This document shows, piece by piece, positions 26,245 through 37,610 of a stretch of 57,795 nt of DNA. Position 1 is the stretch's first letter; each line of letters begins with the position of its first letter. A program made the position numbers and the translations under genes. The notes below the pieces were generated by a model. That model worked only from the letters and a program-made list of their open reading frames with translations. It searched no databases and was not told the DNA's origin. This DNA comes from Hyphomicrobiales bacterium (GTDB taxonomy: Bacteria; Pseudomonadota; Alphaproteobacteria; Rhizobiales; Rhizobiaceae): NCBI GenBank assembly GCA_900473205.1, contig UCLB01000013.1, positions 1-57,795 of the forward strand, given 5' to 3'.

Positions 26245-27258
26245 GTGACTAAACTATCTGGAAAAAATCTTTTGATAGCGGCTGCCTTTGCCGCGACGTG
26301 CCTTTCTGGCACCGCGCATGCGCAGGATGCCGATGGAATCGTCGTCTATAACGCACAACACGAAGGACTGGGCATCGCCTGGGCAGAAGCTTTCACGAAG
26401 GAAACCGGTATCAAGGTCACGCTCCGCAAGGGCAGTGACATGGAGTTTGCCAACCAGATCGTGCAGGAGGGTGCCAATTCTCCAGCGGATGCTTTTCTGA
26501 CGGAAAATTCGCCAGCCATGGCGCTTGTCGATAGCAAGGGCCTGTTCGAACCGGTTGCCAAGGAAACGCTCGAGCAGGTTCCAGAGCAGTTCCGCCCTGC
26601 GGATGGTCATTGGGTCGGCATCGCTGCCCGCTCGACCGTTTTTGCCTATGACAAGACCAAGCTCACAGAAGACAAATTGCCAAAGTCGATGCTGGACCTC
26701 GCAAAGCCGGAATGGAAGGGCCGTTGGGCTGCATCTCCAACCGGTGCGGATTTCCAGGCCATCATTGGTGCGCTGGTACAGCTGAAGGGTGAAGCGGAAG
26801 CCACGACATGGCTCAAGGGCATGAAGGAAAACTTCAAGGCCTATCGCGGCAACTCGACAGCCATGAAGGCCGTCAATGCCGGTGAAGTCGAAGGCGCGTT
26901 GATTTATCACTATTACTACTTCGGCGATCAGGCAAAGACTGGCGAAAACAGCAAGAATGTCGCGCTGCACTACTTCAAACATCAGGATCCGGGTGCGTTT
27001 CTCTCGACCTCCGGCGGCGGCATTCTCGCCTCGTCCAAGCACAAGGAACAGGCTCAGGCTTTCCTGAAGTGGGTTACCGGCAAGGGCGGCCAGACGATCC
27101 TGCGTGACGGCGATTCCTTCGAATATGCTGTTGGCAACGGTCAGGCCTCCAACAAGGCGCTGGTACCGATTGCCGATCTTCAGGCGCCGAAGGTAGAGGC
27201 GTCCACGCTCGACAATGCCAAAGTCACCGACTTGATGACGGCAGCTGGCCTGCTCTAA
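26245..27258 (+). CDS. Ferric-iron ABC transporter periplasmic binding protein (FbpA/AfuA type)
   Basis: Periplasmic iron-binding protein of 337 residues. Signal peptide about 1-26 (ending GTAHAQD). The mature protein begins IVVYNAQHE and carries paired tyrosines in IYHYYYFGDQA near 215-225, the usual Fe(III)-coordinating motif of transferrin-like bacterial binding proteins. The start is GTG 26245 after CGGGAGAC. A strong 14-bp hairpin follows the gene. With the permease and ATPase downstream it forms a complete Fe(III) importer. Confidence 0.92.
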   Translation: MTKLSGKNLLIAAAFAATCLSGTAHAQDADGIVVYNAQHEGLGIAWAEAFTKETGIKVTLRKGSDMEFANQIVQEGANSPADAFLTENSPAMALVDSKGLFEPVAKETLEQVPEQFRPADGHWVGIAARSTVFAYDKTKLTEDKLPKSMLDLAKPEWKGRWAASPTGADFQAIIGALVQLKGEAEATTWLKGMKENFKAYRGNSTAMKAVNAGEVEGALIYHYYYFGDQAKTGENSKNVALHYFKHQDPGAFLSTSGGGILASSKHKEQAQAFLKWVTGKGGQTILRDGDSFEYAVGNGQASNKALVPIADLQAPKVEASTLDNAKVTDLMTAAGLL

Positions 27259-27273
27259 ATCCTTAACTCAGAC

Positions 27274-27306
27274 AAAAGTCATCGCAGCTTGTCTGCGATG
27301 ACTTTT
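27274..27306 (+). terminator. Long intra-operon hairpin after the iron-binding protein gene
   Basis: Perfect 14-bp stem AAAAGTCATCGCAG/CTGCGATGACTTTT with a CTTGT loop, followed by CGATTTTCG. Symmetric A/T tails let it act on either strand. It sits 15 bases after the binding-protein stop and 17 before the permease start, so it should terminate a large share of transcripts and keep binding-protein mRNA abundant. Confidence 0.85.
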
Positions 27307-27323
27307 CGATTTTCGAGGCCCGG

Positions 27324-28892
27324 ATGAAATCTGTCGTAGAAACCGGTCATCTTTCCATCTCAAGACCGCGTCTGGTGGTCGATGTGCCATGGACGATCCT
27401 GATCGCAGTCTTTGTTGCATGTCTTGCGCTTTTGCCATTCTGCTTCGTGCTGTGGGCTTGCATCGAAACCGGCTGGGAAACGGCGTCCCATTTGATTTTC
27501 CGCGCCCGCGTCGGCGATCTGATGGTCAACACCGTGCTGTTGATCCTCTTCACCCTTCCCATCTGCATCCTGTTGTCTGTCACGCTTGCCTGGCTGACGG
27601 AGCGCACCGATCTTCCCGGTGCAAGAATCTGGTCATGGCTGGCCATTGCACCGCTTGCGGTGCCCGCTTTTGTGCATTCTTACGCCTGGGTTGGTCTGTG
27701 GCCCAGCTTCAACGGACTGCCCGCCGGTATTGCCATCTCGGTCGTCGCGTATTTTCCCTTTGTCTATTTGCCAGTGTCGGCTGCGACCAGATTGCTCGAT
27801 CCAGCGCTTGAAGATTGTGCGGCATCATTGGGGCTGAACCGGCTTGCAGTGTTTCGCCGTGTCGTGCTGCCGCAACTCCGCTTGGCAGTCTGTGGTGGTG
27901 GGCTCCTGGTTGGTCTGCATCTGCTGGCCGAATATGGGCTCTACGCCATGATCCGCTTCGATACGTTCACGACGGCGATCATGGATCAGTTCCAATCGAC
28001 CTATAGCGGCGCGGCAGCAAATATGCTGGCGGTTGTTCTCGTCTTCTGCTGCGTTCTGCTCCTTGCTCTGGAGGCTAAATTGCGCGGTAAAAGTCGCAGT
28101 GCGCGTGTGGGTTCAGGCGTTTCCGGTCGCAACGGGCTGGTTCCGCTCGGGCGATGGAAATATCCCGCCTTTGCCCTTTTCATCATCGTTTCCATGTTCT
28201 CGCTTGGCATCCCGGCTCTCACGCTCGGGCGTTGGCTCATTGCGGGCGGGGCAGGGGTGTGGGAGGTGGATACAATCGGCCTTGCACTCTGGCAGACCAT
28301 AGAGATTTGCCTCATCGGCGGCGTTGTCGTCACAGCCGCAGCAGTGCCCATCGCATGGCTTTCCGTCCGCCGCTCGACGCGGGCCTCCGCCCTGTTGGAG
28401 AAATGCTATTATCTGGCAAGCTCCATGCCGGGAGTGGTCATTGCGCTGGCGCTGGTAACGGTGACGGTTCGGGTCATTCTGCCGCTTTATCAGACCGTTA
28501 CCACCATCGTTCTTGCCTATGTCGTCATGTTTCTGCCCCGCGCACTGGTCAGCCTGCGTGCTGGTATAGCAAAGGTTCCGGTGGAGCTGGAACAGGCTGC
28601 GGCAAGTCTTGGCCGTTCGCCCGCCCGCGCACTTTGGTCCACTACGGTGCGGCTGGCTGCCCCGGGTGCAGCGGCAGGCGCTGCTCTTGCCGCGCTTGGT
28701 ATCATGAACGAGTTGACCGCCGCGCAAATGCTGGCGCCGAACGGCACCCGCACGCTTGCCATGGCCTTTTGGGCGATGACCAATGAAATCGATTATGCGG
28801 GCGCGGCGCCCTATGCCTTGCTGATGGTGCTTTTTTCGTTACCCATGACTTTTCTGCTCCATAACCAGTCTCGAAAGATATCAGGGCGATGA
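27324..28892 (+). CDS. Ferric-iron ABC transporter permease (FbpB type, duplicated)
   Basis: Inner-membrane permease of 522 residues formed by two fused permease domains, as in FbpB/SfuB. About 12 hydrophobic helices are visible. Two EAA loops appear: [20 protein letters not shown] near 155-175 and [20 protein letters not shown] near 413-432. The gap between halves near 255-275 is polar and basic ([13 protein letters not shown]). It follows the long hairpin and overlaps the ATPase gene by ATGA. Confidence 0.92.
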   Translation: MKSVVETGHLSISRPRLVVDVPWTILIAVFVACLALLPFCFVLWACIETGWETASHLIFRARVGDLMVNTVLLILFTLPICILLSVTLAWLTERTDLPGARIWSWLAIAPLAVPAFVHSYAWVGLWPSFNGLPAGIAISVVAYFPFVYLPVSAATRLLDPALEDCAASLGLNRLAVFRRVVLPQLRLAVCGGGLLVGLHLLAEYGLYAMIRFDTFTTAIMDQFQSTYSGAAANMLAVVLVFCCVLLLALEAKLRGKSRSARVGSGVSGRNGLVPLGRWKYPAFALFIIVSMFSLGIPALTLGRWLIAGGAGVWEVDTIGLALWQTIEICLIGGVVVTAAAVPIAWLSVRRSTRASALLEKCYYLASSMPGVVIALALVTVTVRVILPLYQTVTTIVLAYVVMFLPRALVSLRAGIAKVPVELEQAAASLGRSPARALWSTTVRLAAPGAAAGAALAALGIMNELTAAQMLAPNGTRTLAMAFWAMTNEIDYAGAAPYALLMVLFSLPMTFLLHNQSRKISGR

Positions 28893-29926
28893 CGTTTCTG
28901 AAGCTCCATGCTGTTCGTAAATCCTATGGTTCGGTTGTCGCGCTGGATAGCGTCGATCTTTCTGTCAAGGCAGGCAGCCGCACCGCCATCGTCGGCCCAT
29001 CCGGCTGCGGAAAAACCACGCTGCTGCGGCTCGTGGCCGGTTTTGACGTTCCGGATTCGGGGACGATTACCCTTGATGGCGAAGTCATGGCCGGTGATGG
29101 CCAGAAAGTCCCGGCCCATCGCCGCAATATCGGCATAGTCGCCCAGGACGGTTGCCTGTTTCCGCATTTGTCGGTCGCAGACAATATTGCCTTTGGCGTG
29201 AATGCCGAGAGGGCGGTCAGACACAGCAGGGCAGCCGAGTTGATGGACATGGTCGGGCTTGACCGCGCCATGCTGTCGCGCAAACCTGACCAGCTTTCGG
29301 GCGGCCAGCAGCAACGTGTCGCGCTGGCACGTGCATTGGCGAGAAAGCCGCGCCTAATGCTTTTGGATGAACCCTTTTCCGCGCTCGACACCGGTTTGCG
29401 GGTTGCCACCCGAAAAGCCGTGACCGAGGTGCTTTCCGCCGCGGGCATTCCAACCATCCTCGTCACGCATGACCAAAGTGAGGCTTTTGCTTTTGCCGAA
29501 CAGTTGGTTGTGATGCAACGGGGCCGTTTTGCTCAGGTCGGTTCACCGCAAGAACTCTACGCACGCCCGGTCGATCCCGCGACGGCGACGTTTTTAGGGG
29601 AGGCAATTATTGTTTCGGCAGAAGTTGCTGACGGCCGTGCCGATAGCGAGCTTGGTCAGTTGCCGGTTGAGGATCACCTTTACCGCGGCAAAGCCAAAAT
29701 CATGATCCGTCCGGAACAGATCGTCGTGACGAGGGCCACTAGCAAAGATCAACCATCTGGCACCATCAATGACGTGAGCTTCTGCGGACCAGCTTTCACC
29801 GCAAGGGTCACGCTTCACAGCAGTGGCGCGTCCTTCCATGTGAACCTTCCCTCTCATGAAACAATGAGTAGCGGAGAAGCCGTTTCCGTTTCCATTCTTG
29901 GTAAGGCGCATCTTTTCAAGAGTTAG
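28889..29926 (+). CDS. Ferric-iron ABC transporter ATPase (FbpC type)
   Basis: Cytoplasmic ATPase of 345 residues. Walker [14 protein letters not shown]-loop [13 protein letters not shown], signature [15 protein letters not shown], Walker [13 protein letters not shown] and H-loop VTHDQSEAF are intact. A C-terminal TOBE-like domain ([10 protein letters not shown] near 270, then [14 protein letters not shown]) matches FbpC. It ends the iron operon and converges on the MFS gene with an 11-bp overlap (29916-29926). Confidence 0.93.
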   Translation: MTFLKLHAVRKSYGSVVALDSVDLSVKAGSRTAIVGPSGCGKTTLLRLVAGFDVPDSGTITLDGEVMAGDGQKVPAHRRNIGIVAQDGCLFPHLSVADNIAFGVNAERAVRHSRAAELMDMVGLDRAMLSRKPDQLSGGQQQRVALARALARKPRLMLLDEPFSALDTGLRVATRKAVTEVLSAAGIPTILVTHDQSEAFAFAEQLVVMQRGRFAQVGSPQELYARPVDPATATFLGEAIIVSAEVADGRADSELGQLPVEDHLYRGKAKIMIRPEQIVVTRATSKDQPSGTINDVSFCGPAFTARVTLHSSGASFHVNLPSHETMSSGEAVSVSILGKAHLFKS

Positions 29927-31172
29927 GAAAAGAGCGGAATTTTCGTCCGGCACGCGGCAGGCTGACGAGCCAGAACAGCATAGCGGTGCCGCTGAATGCG
30001 GCGCCGAGGATGGAAACGCCGGTCCATCCGCAGCTGGCGTAGATGGTTGTCGAGGCGACGGCGCCGACCGCACTGCCGAGTGAGTAGAAGATCATGTACC
30101 CGCCGACCAGCCGGCTGTGGGCGTCAGGGCGCGCTGCGAAAATCAGACTTTGATTGGTAACGTGAACAGCCTGGACTGCAAAGTCGAGAAGGATGACGCC
30201 GACAAGGAAGGCGAGCAAAGATTGAGGCAGAAAGCCGATCCCAAGCCAGGATAGGGTGAGCAGGGTTAGCGACAGTCCTGTCGTCCAGCGCGCAAATCCA
30301 CGATCTGCCAGTCGGCCAGCTGCATTCGCGGCCAATGCACCAGCAAGTCCGGCCAGTCCGAACAGGCCAATTTCGGTGTGCAACAACTCGTAGGGTGCTG
30401 AACTCAACGGCAGCACCATGGCCGTCCATAACGTGCTGAAGCTTGCAAATACAAAAAAGGCGAATATTGCGCGCTGGCGCAACAGACCGTCATGCAGGAA
30501 GAGCGCGGGGATGGATCTCACGATGGTGGCATAAGTGTCCGAAGTCTTGGACGCCTGTTGGCGGGGAAGAACGCGGAAGAGGACTGTCGCCATCAAGAGC
30601 ATCAGCGCGGCTGATGTGAGGTAGACGGCACGCCAGCCTCCGAAGTCGGCAATTAGTCCGGCTATAAACCGGGCAGCCAAAATTCCGGTAACCACTCCGC
30701 TCGTCACAAGGCCGACGGCGCGGCCCCTTTCCGCCGGAGCCGCGAGGCTTGCGGTGACGGCGACCAGCACTTGAACGACGACTGCGAGAAGGCCGACGGC
30801 TATCATTGCGATAAAGAAAATGCTGGCACTGGGCGAAAGACCGACAAGGGAGAGTGCAATGGCCGACAAGATGGTCTGGGAAAGGATGAGCTTGCGGCGG
30901 TCGACAAGATCACCCAGCGGCACGACGAGGAAAAGACCTGCTGCATATCCGACCTGCGTCAGCGTCACGACGAGGCCGATTTTTGCCGGGTTTATGGCTA
31001 AATCTAAGGCGATCGCATCGAGCAGCGGCTGGGCGTAGTAGATATTGGCGACGCTGATGCCGCAGGCGACAGCGAAAATCATGATCAGCCATCTTGGCAA
31101 CACTGCCTGCGTGGCCTGGACCTCCATTCTTTCATCGTAGGGCGGGTGATTGGTTGCTGTCATCTTGTCCAT
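29916..31172 (-). CDS. MFS efflux transporter (12 helices, AraJ-like)
   Basis: Major-facilitator protein of 418 residues with about 12 hydrophobic segments beginning near residue 28. The MFS signature between helices 2 and 3 is seen as PLGDLVDRRKLI near 86-97, and helix 5 carries the antiporter-like stretch GLVTSGVVTGILAARF. This fits a drug/H+ or metabolite antiporter of the DHA1 type. The ATG at 31172 has GGAGC ahead. It is divergent from an HxlR gene with a palindromic operator between them, a common arrangement in which HxlR controls the exporter. Substrate unknown. Confidence 0.88.
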   Translation of the reverse strand: MDKMTATNHPPYDERMEVQATQAVLPRWLIMIFAVACGISVANIYYAQPLLDAIALDLAINPAKIGLVVTLTQVGYAAGLFLVVPLGDLVDRRKLILSQTILSAIALSLVGLSPSASIFFIAMIAVGLLAVVVQVLVAVTASLAAPAERGRAVGLVTSGVVTGILAARFIAGLIADFGGWRAVYLTSAALMLLMATVLFRVLPRQQASKTSDTYATIVRSIPALFLHDGLLRQRAIFAFFVFASFSTLWTAMVLPLSSAPYELLHTEIGLFGLAGLAGALAANAAGRLADRGFARWTTGLSLTLLTLSWLGIGFLPQSLLAFLVGVILLDFAVQAVHVTNQSLIFAARPDAHSRLVGGYMIFYSLGSAVGAVASTTIYASCGWTGVSILGAAFSGTAMLFWLVSLPRAGRKFRSFPNS

Positions 31173-31227
31173 CGAATATGCTCCAGTCTGGTATTAAGAT
31201 AAGACCACTTGCGGCACGCATATTCTA

Positions 31228-31242
31228 GTTCTATTTTAGAAC
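31228..31242. promoter_or_regulatory. Candidate HxlR operator between MFS and HxlR genes
   Basis: GTTCTA-TTT-TAGAAC is a perfect 6+3+6 palindrome in the 91-bp divergent region, 22 bp ahead of the HxlR start and 56 bp ahead of the MFS start. HxlR/DUF24 regulators bind short palindromes in their own divergent promoters. Confidence 0.7.
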
Positions 31243-31263
31243 CAGTTTAGTGGGGGTGATGGA

Positions 31264-31707
31264 GTGAAAAGGAAGAGCTTTCGAGAAGCGGAATGTCCTG
31301 TGGCGCGGACGCTTGATGCAATCGGCGACTGGTGGTCACTGCTGATCGTCCGCGATGCCTTCGATGGCATCACGCGCTTCAGCGATTTCCAAAAGAATCT
31401 CGGCATCGCAAAGGGTATGCTGTCATCGCGTTTGCGCGATCTTGTTAAAACCGGTGTGCTTGAGCTGGTGTCTGCCTCTGATGGCAGCGCATATTGGGAA
31501 TATGTTCTCACCACAAAAGGACGGAATCTCTTTCTAGTGATCGTCGCGCTTAGGCAATGGGGCGAAGCGCATCTGTATCGAGCCGACGAACGGCGTTCCG
31601 TGTTGGTGGATGGTGAGACAAAGGACCCGGTCGCACCGCTCCAATTACTCTCCGCCGGTGGTCGAACGCTGGAATGGGCTGACACAGAAATCAGGCGTCC
31701 GCTTTAA
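31264..31707 (+). CDS. HxlR-family (DUF24) transcriptional regulator
   Basis: Winged-helix regulator of 147 residues. The HxlR signature is clear: CPVARTLDAIGDWWSLLIVRD at the N-terminus (Cys11 is the usual redox- or electrophile-sensing position), GITRFSDFQKNLGIAKGMLSSRL as recognition region and the wing YWEYVLTTKG near 80. The start is GTG 31264. It probably represses the divergent MFS gene and responds to quinones or aldehydes, as HxlR proteins such as HypR and YodB do; the specific signal is not visible here. Confidence 0.92.
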   Translation: MKRKSFREAECPVARTLDAIGDWWSLLIVRDAFDGITRFSDFQKNLGIAKGMLSSRLRDLVKTGVLELVSASDGSAYWEYVLTTKGRNLFLVIVALRQWGEAHLYRADERRSVLVDGETKDPVAPLQLLSAGGRTLEWADTEIRRPL

Positions 31708-32087
31708 TCGCGAACGGCCTGTTCCCTGATCTGGCGGATGGCATCGTTGAACCCTTTGGGCGTGCCGCTTGATCCGGCCAGCTTGCCAACCTTAACCTGA
31801 TCAATGCGCTTGCCCACCACGACTTTCGGCACCGCTGCAGCAAAGGCGCGTTGCAGTTCGAGAGAACGGGGGACGTAGGCATGCGGGGTCACAGCCACCG
31901 CAGTGATGACGCCGTCCTTAAGCGTCGCCTTGACCGTGATGTGCGAAGGCTGGCCACCATATTCTCCCGTTGCCGTGTAGACTCCGTCCGCATATCGGGT
32001 GGGTCTGGTGCTCTGCGCATCCGCGCTTCCCGCAAGCGTCAATGTAAGGGCGGTGGCCAGAAAAAGATTGTTTGTCTGATTGCGCAT
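31704..32087 (-). CDS. Exported FMN-binding-domain protein
   Basis: Small protein of 127 residues with a Sec signal peptide (about 1-25, cleavage near SADAQS) and one FMN_bind domain. The segment LAGSSGTPKGF puts Thr109 at the position where ApbE attaches FMN covalently in this family. Immediately upstream in the same operon is apbE, the matching flavin transferase. It likely carries a covalent flavin in the periplasm and shuttles electrons. It is the last gene of the minus operon and its stop overlaps the HxlR stop by 4 bp. AAAAGGAACC precedes the ATG. Confidence 0.85.
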   Translation of the reverse strand: MRNQTNNLFLATALTLTLAGSADAQSTRPTRYADGVYTATGEYGGQPSHITVKATLKDGVITAVAVTPHAYVPRSLELQRAFAAAVPKVVVGKRIDQVKVGKLAGSSGTPKGFNDAIRQIREQAVRD

Positions 32088-32099
32088 GATGGTTCCTTT

Positions 32100-32993
32100 T
32101 TAGGTGAAGATTTCGCCATCGAAATTGTCCGAGACTTCGACGCGTCCATCGGCGAACATGCGGACGAAGGAGAAGTCGAAGCTCTGCATAAGTCGTGACG
32201 AAGGGCCGAAGAAGAGTGCTGTCGCCAGCCCGTCCGCCGTCGCCGTATCCGCTGCAATGGCCCAGGTGGCGATAACGTCGTTGGTCGGTCGTCCGGTGCG
32301 GCCATCGAGAACATGGTGGAGGCCATCGCCCCAATGCCGCCGATTGGATGCGGAGGCGCAGATCGAGTTGTTTCTGAGATTGGCAACTCCGATCACCATC
32401 TCCGCATCAAGAGGATGCTCAAGACCGACCGCCAATTCGACGCTCCCGCGATGACGGATATCGCCGCTGCCATCGACGACGAAGTCATCGAAGCCCTTCG
32501 TCTCCAGAGTTCTGGCCAATAGGTCGACAAGGTATCCTTTGCCGACTGCGCCGAGATCAATAACCAAGGGGCCACGGGTAGATAATGTCCTCCCGTCCCG
32601 GACGATATCTCGACGCCAGGCCGGGCGAAGGCGACTGCCTTCTGTCTGGTGAGGCACCAGCGAATACGTCCGGTCATAGCCGAGCAGTTCGAGGTCTCTG
32701 CCGATCAGCGGATCGACGGCTCCACCAGTGGCCGCGTGAAGTCGGTCGTAGAGATCGAACATCGGGACCGCATCATCCGGGAAACTGAACAACCCGCCCT
32801 CGGTCGCCGCCGCGATCCGTGTCACGATGGAGTCCTCCCGGAATCGCGAGTAGACGCTATCGAAACGCTCGACCAGTTCGAGGATGTGCCGTTCGATCTT
32901 CGCTCCGAGTGGCGCTGGCGTGTCGATCTCCCAGGACGTGCCAATGGCATCGAACTTGAAACAGGAGACCTCCACGCTTTTAGCGGACAGCAT
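32100..32993 (-). CDS. apbE: FAD:protein FMN transferase (ApbE)
   Basis: ApbE-family flavin transferase of 297 residues, which moves FMN from FAD to Thr/Ser of target proteins. Family markers: FDSVYSRFREDS near 50, DLGAVGKGYLVDLLA near 150, VDGSGDIRHRG near 172-182 and the metal-binding ADTATADGLATALFFG near 255. I use the ATG at 32993, 4 bases after the reductase stop; a TTG at 33017 is the only upstream option. No signal peptide or lipobox is visible, unlike many exported ApbE proteins. Its probable substrate is the FMN-binding protein encoded 12 bases downstream. Confidence 0.9.
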   Translation of the reverse strand: MLSAKSVEVSCFKFDAIGTSWEIDTPAPLGAKIERHILELVERFDSVYSRFREDSIVTRIAAATEGGLFSFPDDAVPMFDLYDRLHAATGGAVDPLIGRDLELLGYDRTYSLVPHQTEGSRLRPAWRRDIVRDGRTLSTRGPLVIDLGAVGKGYLVDLLARTLETKGFDDFVVDGSGDIRHRGSVELAVGLEHPLDAEMVIGVANLRNNSICASASNRRHWGDGLHHVLDGRTGRPTNDVIATWAIAADTATADGLATALFFGPSSRLMQSFDFSFVRMFADGRVEVSDNFDGEIFT

Positions 32994-32997
32994 GGGC

Positions 32998-35320
<2,323 letters not shown>

Positions 35321-35413
35321 TCAGGATCGACCACGCCGTCCTCCACGACGGGGCCTCTGTTTCGTTGAGGACAAAATAACCCTTGCCGACCATTTGGATT
35401 AGGGGCAGTAATC

Positions 35414-35435
35414 GGCATGAAGCTATAAGGATGCC
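35414..35435. promoter_or_regulatory. Candidate LysR box upstream of the LysR gene at 35442
   Basis: GGCAT (35414-35418) and ATGCC (35431-35435) form an inverted repeat with a 12-base spacer, ending 6 bp before the LysR start codon. The size and T-N11-A-like geometry fit a LysR-type site in the 121-bp region shared with the divergent MFS-reductase-apbE operon. Confidence 0.5.
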
Positions 35436-35441
35436 TAATGA

Positions 35442-36335
35442 ATGCCGCAGGAGAATTTCAACGATCTGGTTGCCTTCGTGATGGTGGCGCGGGAGGAGAG
35501 CTTCACGAAAGCCGCCGTCAAGCTGGGCGTGTCGCAGTCAGCGCTCAGCCAGACGGTACGAGGACTTGAGGAGCGGCTTGGTCTGCGGTTGCTGACGAGA
35601 ACGACGCGCCGCGTTTCTCCCACGGCGGCAGGCGAACGACTTCTCCAGACGGCTGGCCCGCGGTTCGAGGAAATTCAGGCTGAACTGACGGCGCTCACCG
35701 AGATGCGGGATAAGCCAGCCGGGACGGTGCGGATTACGGCTGGCGAACACGCAGCGATTTCTGTTCTCGCTCCGGCCCTGGACAAGTTTCTGCCAGACAA
35801 TCCGGACGTGAAGGTCGAGATTACTGTCGACTATGGCCTCACCGATATCGTGGCGGAGCGCTATGACGCGGGTGTGCGCCTGGGCGAGCAGGTCGCCAAG
35901 GATATGATTGCCGTAAAAATCGGCCCGGAGATGCGCATGGCAGTCGTCGGCGCGCCCTCCTATTTCCGGCAGAACCCGTGGCCCGAAAAGCCGGAAGACC
36001 TGACCGGACACAATTGCATCCAGATCAGAATGCCGACCCACGGCAATATTCTGTCATGGGAATTTGAGAAGGACGGGCATGAACTGCGGGTCAAGGCGGA
36101 GGGGCAACTCGTGTTCAACAACATTGCCATGCGGCTCGATGCTGTGAAACGGGGACTTGGGCTTGCCTATATGCCTGACGATCTGGTGGCTGATGAGATA
36201 GCCAGCGGTGAATTGATGCGGGTACTCGAAGACTGGTGTGCTCCATTTCCCGGTTATCATCTCTACTACCCCAACCGAAGACACACGTCTCCCGCCTTCG
36301 CGCTGGTGATTGATGCCCTTCGATATCGTGGATAA
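35442..36335 (+). CDS. LysR-family transcriptional regulator
   Basis: Regulator of 297 residues: winged HTH in the first 65 residues (SFTKAAVKLGVSQSALSQTVRGLEE region, recognition helix near 31-45) and a type-2 periplasmic-binding-like effector domain (about 92-295). It resembles the PecT/DHA-associated LysR subgroup that often adjoins reductases and efflux genes. It is divergent from the MFS-reductase-apbE-FMN operon and upstream of the hydrolase-CMD-cupin-cytochrome run, so it may control both sides. A stable stem-loop follows it. Confidence 0.92.
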   Translation: MPQENFNDLVAFVMVAREESFTKAAVKLGVSQSALSQTVRGLEERLGLRLLTRTTRRVSPTAAGERLLQTAGPRFEEIQAELTALTEMRDKPAGTVRITAGEHAAISVLAPALDKFLPDNPDVKVEITVDYGLTDIVAERYDAGVRLGEQVAKDMIAVKIGPEMRMAVVGAPSYFRQNPWPEKPEDLTGHNCIQIRMPTHGNILSWEFEKDGHELRVKAEGQLVFNNIAMRLDAVKRGLGLAYMPDDLVADEIASGELMRVLEDWCAPFPGYHLYYPNRRHTSPAFALVIDALRYRG

Positions 36336-36337
36336 CG

Positions 36338-36367
36338 CGCTAATCAACCGTTTGTGATTGATTAGCG
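36338..36367 (+). terminator. Stem-loop after the LysR gene
   Basis: Perfect 10-bp stem CGCTAATCAA/TTGATTAGCG with a 10-base loop, 2 bases after the LysR stop. No T-run follows. It separates the LysR gene from the hydrolase operon; an operator role is possible because it lies about 90 bp ahead of the next start. Confidence 0.6.
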
Positions 36368-36455
36368 GGACTTATGGCTTCAATCGTAAATAGGTATCTA
36401 ATCATCTTGTCGATGCTCAAGTAGCCTTCTCCCAACTTAATGTTGTGAGATCGAT

Positions 36456-37541
36456 ATGCCTCCCTTATTTGCTAAAACTCTTTCTGCCCTCGCTTTCTCA
36501 AGCGCCATCGCACTCTCGGGCGTTGCCCACGCACAATCCGAGACGAAGCCTCAGCCGCTCATTATTCAGCAGCAGGGTAGCTTCGCTGTCGGCGGCACTG
36601 TTTCGAAGACCGCTGGCACTTACAACAACAACGCTCCGACGGCGGAGGGGCAGTCGCTTCACGGCGATCACGCCTATGTATTCTATCAGGTGCCGCAGAA
36701 CCCCAAGTCTTTGCCCATCGTCATGCTGCATGGAGCCTTCCAGTCCGGCCGTAGCTGGGAAACCACCCCCGATGGTCGCGAAGGTTTCCAGAATATCTTT
36801 CTGCGTAAGGGCTTCTCCACCTATGCCGTAGACCAACCGCGCCGAGGCCGTGCTGGCAACTCTACCGTGGCAGCCACGATAGAACCGACCCCTTATGATC
36901 AGCTTTTCTTCGATCAGTTCCGCCTCGGAAAATGGCCAGACTATTTCCAGAATGTCCAGTTCGATCGTGGGCCTGAAGCGCTCGACCAGTTCTTCCGTTC
37001 AGTGACTCCGAACACCGGCCCTTACGATGCCAAGGTGATCTCGGACGCGATGTCGGCCCTGTTCAACAAGACCGGACCCGGCATTCTTTTCACCCACTCG
37101 CAGGCCGGTGGTCCCGGCTGGCTGACCGCGATCAAGAACCCGAACGTCAAGGGTATCGTCGCACTTGAACCCGGTAGTGGCTTCATCTTCCCCGAAGGCG
37201 AAGTGCCCGCCGATATGCCAAGTGCGGCAGGCACGCTGAAGGGCGAGGCAGTCCCGGTCGCTGATTTTGAGAAACTGACCAAACTGCCGATCGTCATCTA
37301 TTACGGCGACAATTTCCCTGTCGAGCCGACCACCGAACGCGGTCAGGATAATTGGCGGGTGCGTCTGGCGATGGCCAAGCTCTGGGTTGAGGCCGTCAAC
37401 AGGCACGGCGGCGACGCTACGCTCGTCCACCTGCCGGAAATCGGCATCAAGGGCGGCACCCACTTTCTGATGTCGGACCTAAACAATATCGAGATAGCCG
37501 ACCAGATTTCCAAATTCCTCGCTGACAAGAAGCTCGATTGA
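36456..37541 (+). CDS. Secreted alpha/beta hydrolase
   Basis: Exported esterase-like protein of 361 residues. Signal peptide about 1-26 (SALAFSSAIALSGVAHAQ). The alpha/beta-hydrolase core shows an oxyanion-hole segment IVMLHGAFQSGRSWE near 88-102, the nucleophile elbow THSQAGG with Ser215, and a late GGTHFLM carrying the probable catalytic His. It starts a tight same-strand run of five genes, most of them exported or membrane-bound. No strong ribosome site is seen ahead of ATG 36456. Substrate unknown; a lactone or ester linked to the neighbouring CMD-like protein is a guess. Confidence 0.82.
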   Translation: MPPLFAKTLSALAFSSAIALSGVAHAQSETKPQPLIIQQQGSFAVGGTVSKTAGTYNNNAPTAEGQSLHGDHAYVFYQVPQNPKSLPIVMLHGAFQSGRSWETTPDGREGFQNIFLRKGFSTYAVDQPRRGRAGNSTVAATIEPTPYDQLFFDQFRLGKWPDYFQNVQFDRGPEALDQFFRSVTPNTGPYDAKVISDAMSALFNKTGPGILFTHSQAGGPGWLTAIKNPNVKGIVALEPGSGFIFPEGEVPADMPSAAGTLKGEAVPVADFEKLTKLPIVIYYGDNFPVEPTTERGQDNWRVRLAMAKLWVEAVNRHGGDATLVHLPEIGIKGGTHFLMSDLNNIEIADQISKFLADKKLD

Positions 37542-37610
37542 AGCATCGGCGCTAGTGCATCCGTAACCGCCGTTCAAAAGCCAAGGGCAAAAGAAGCAGA
37601 GGAAGCAAAC

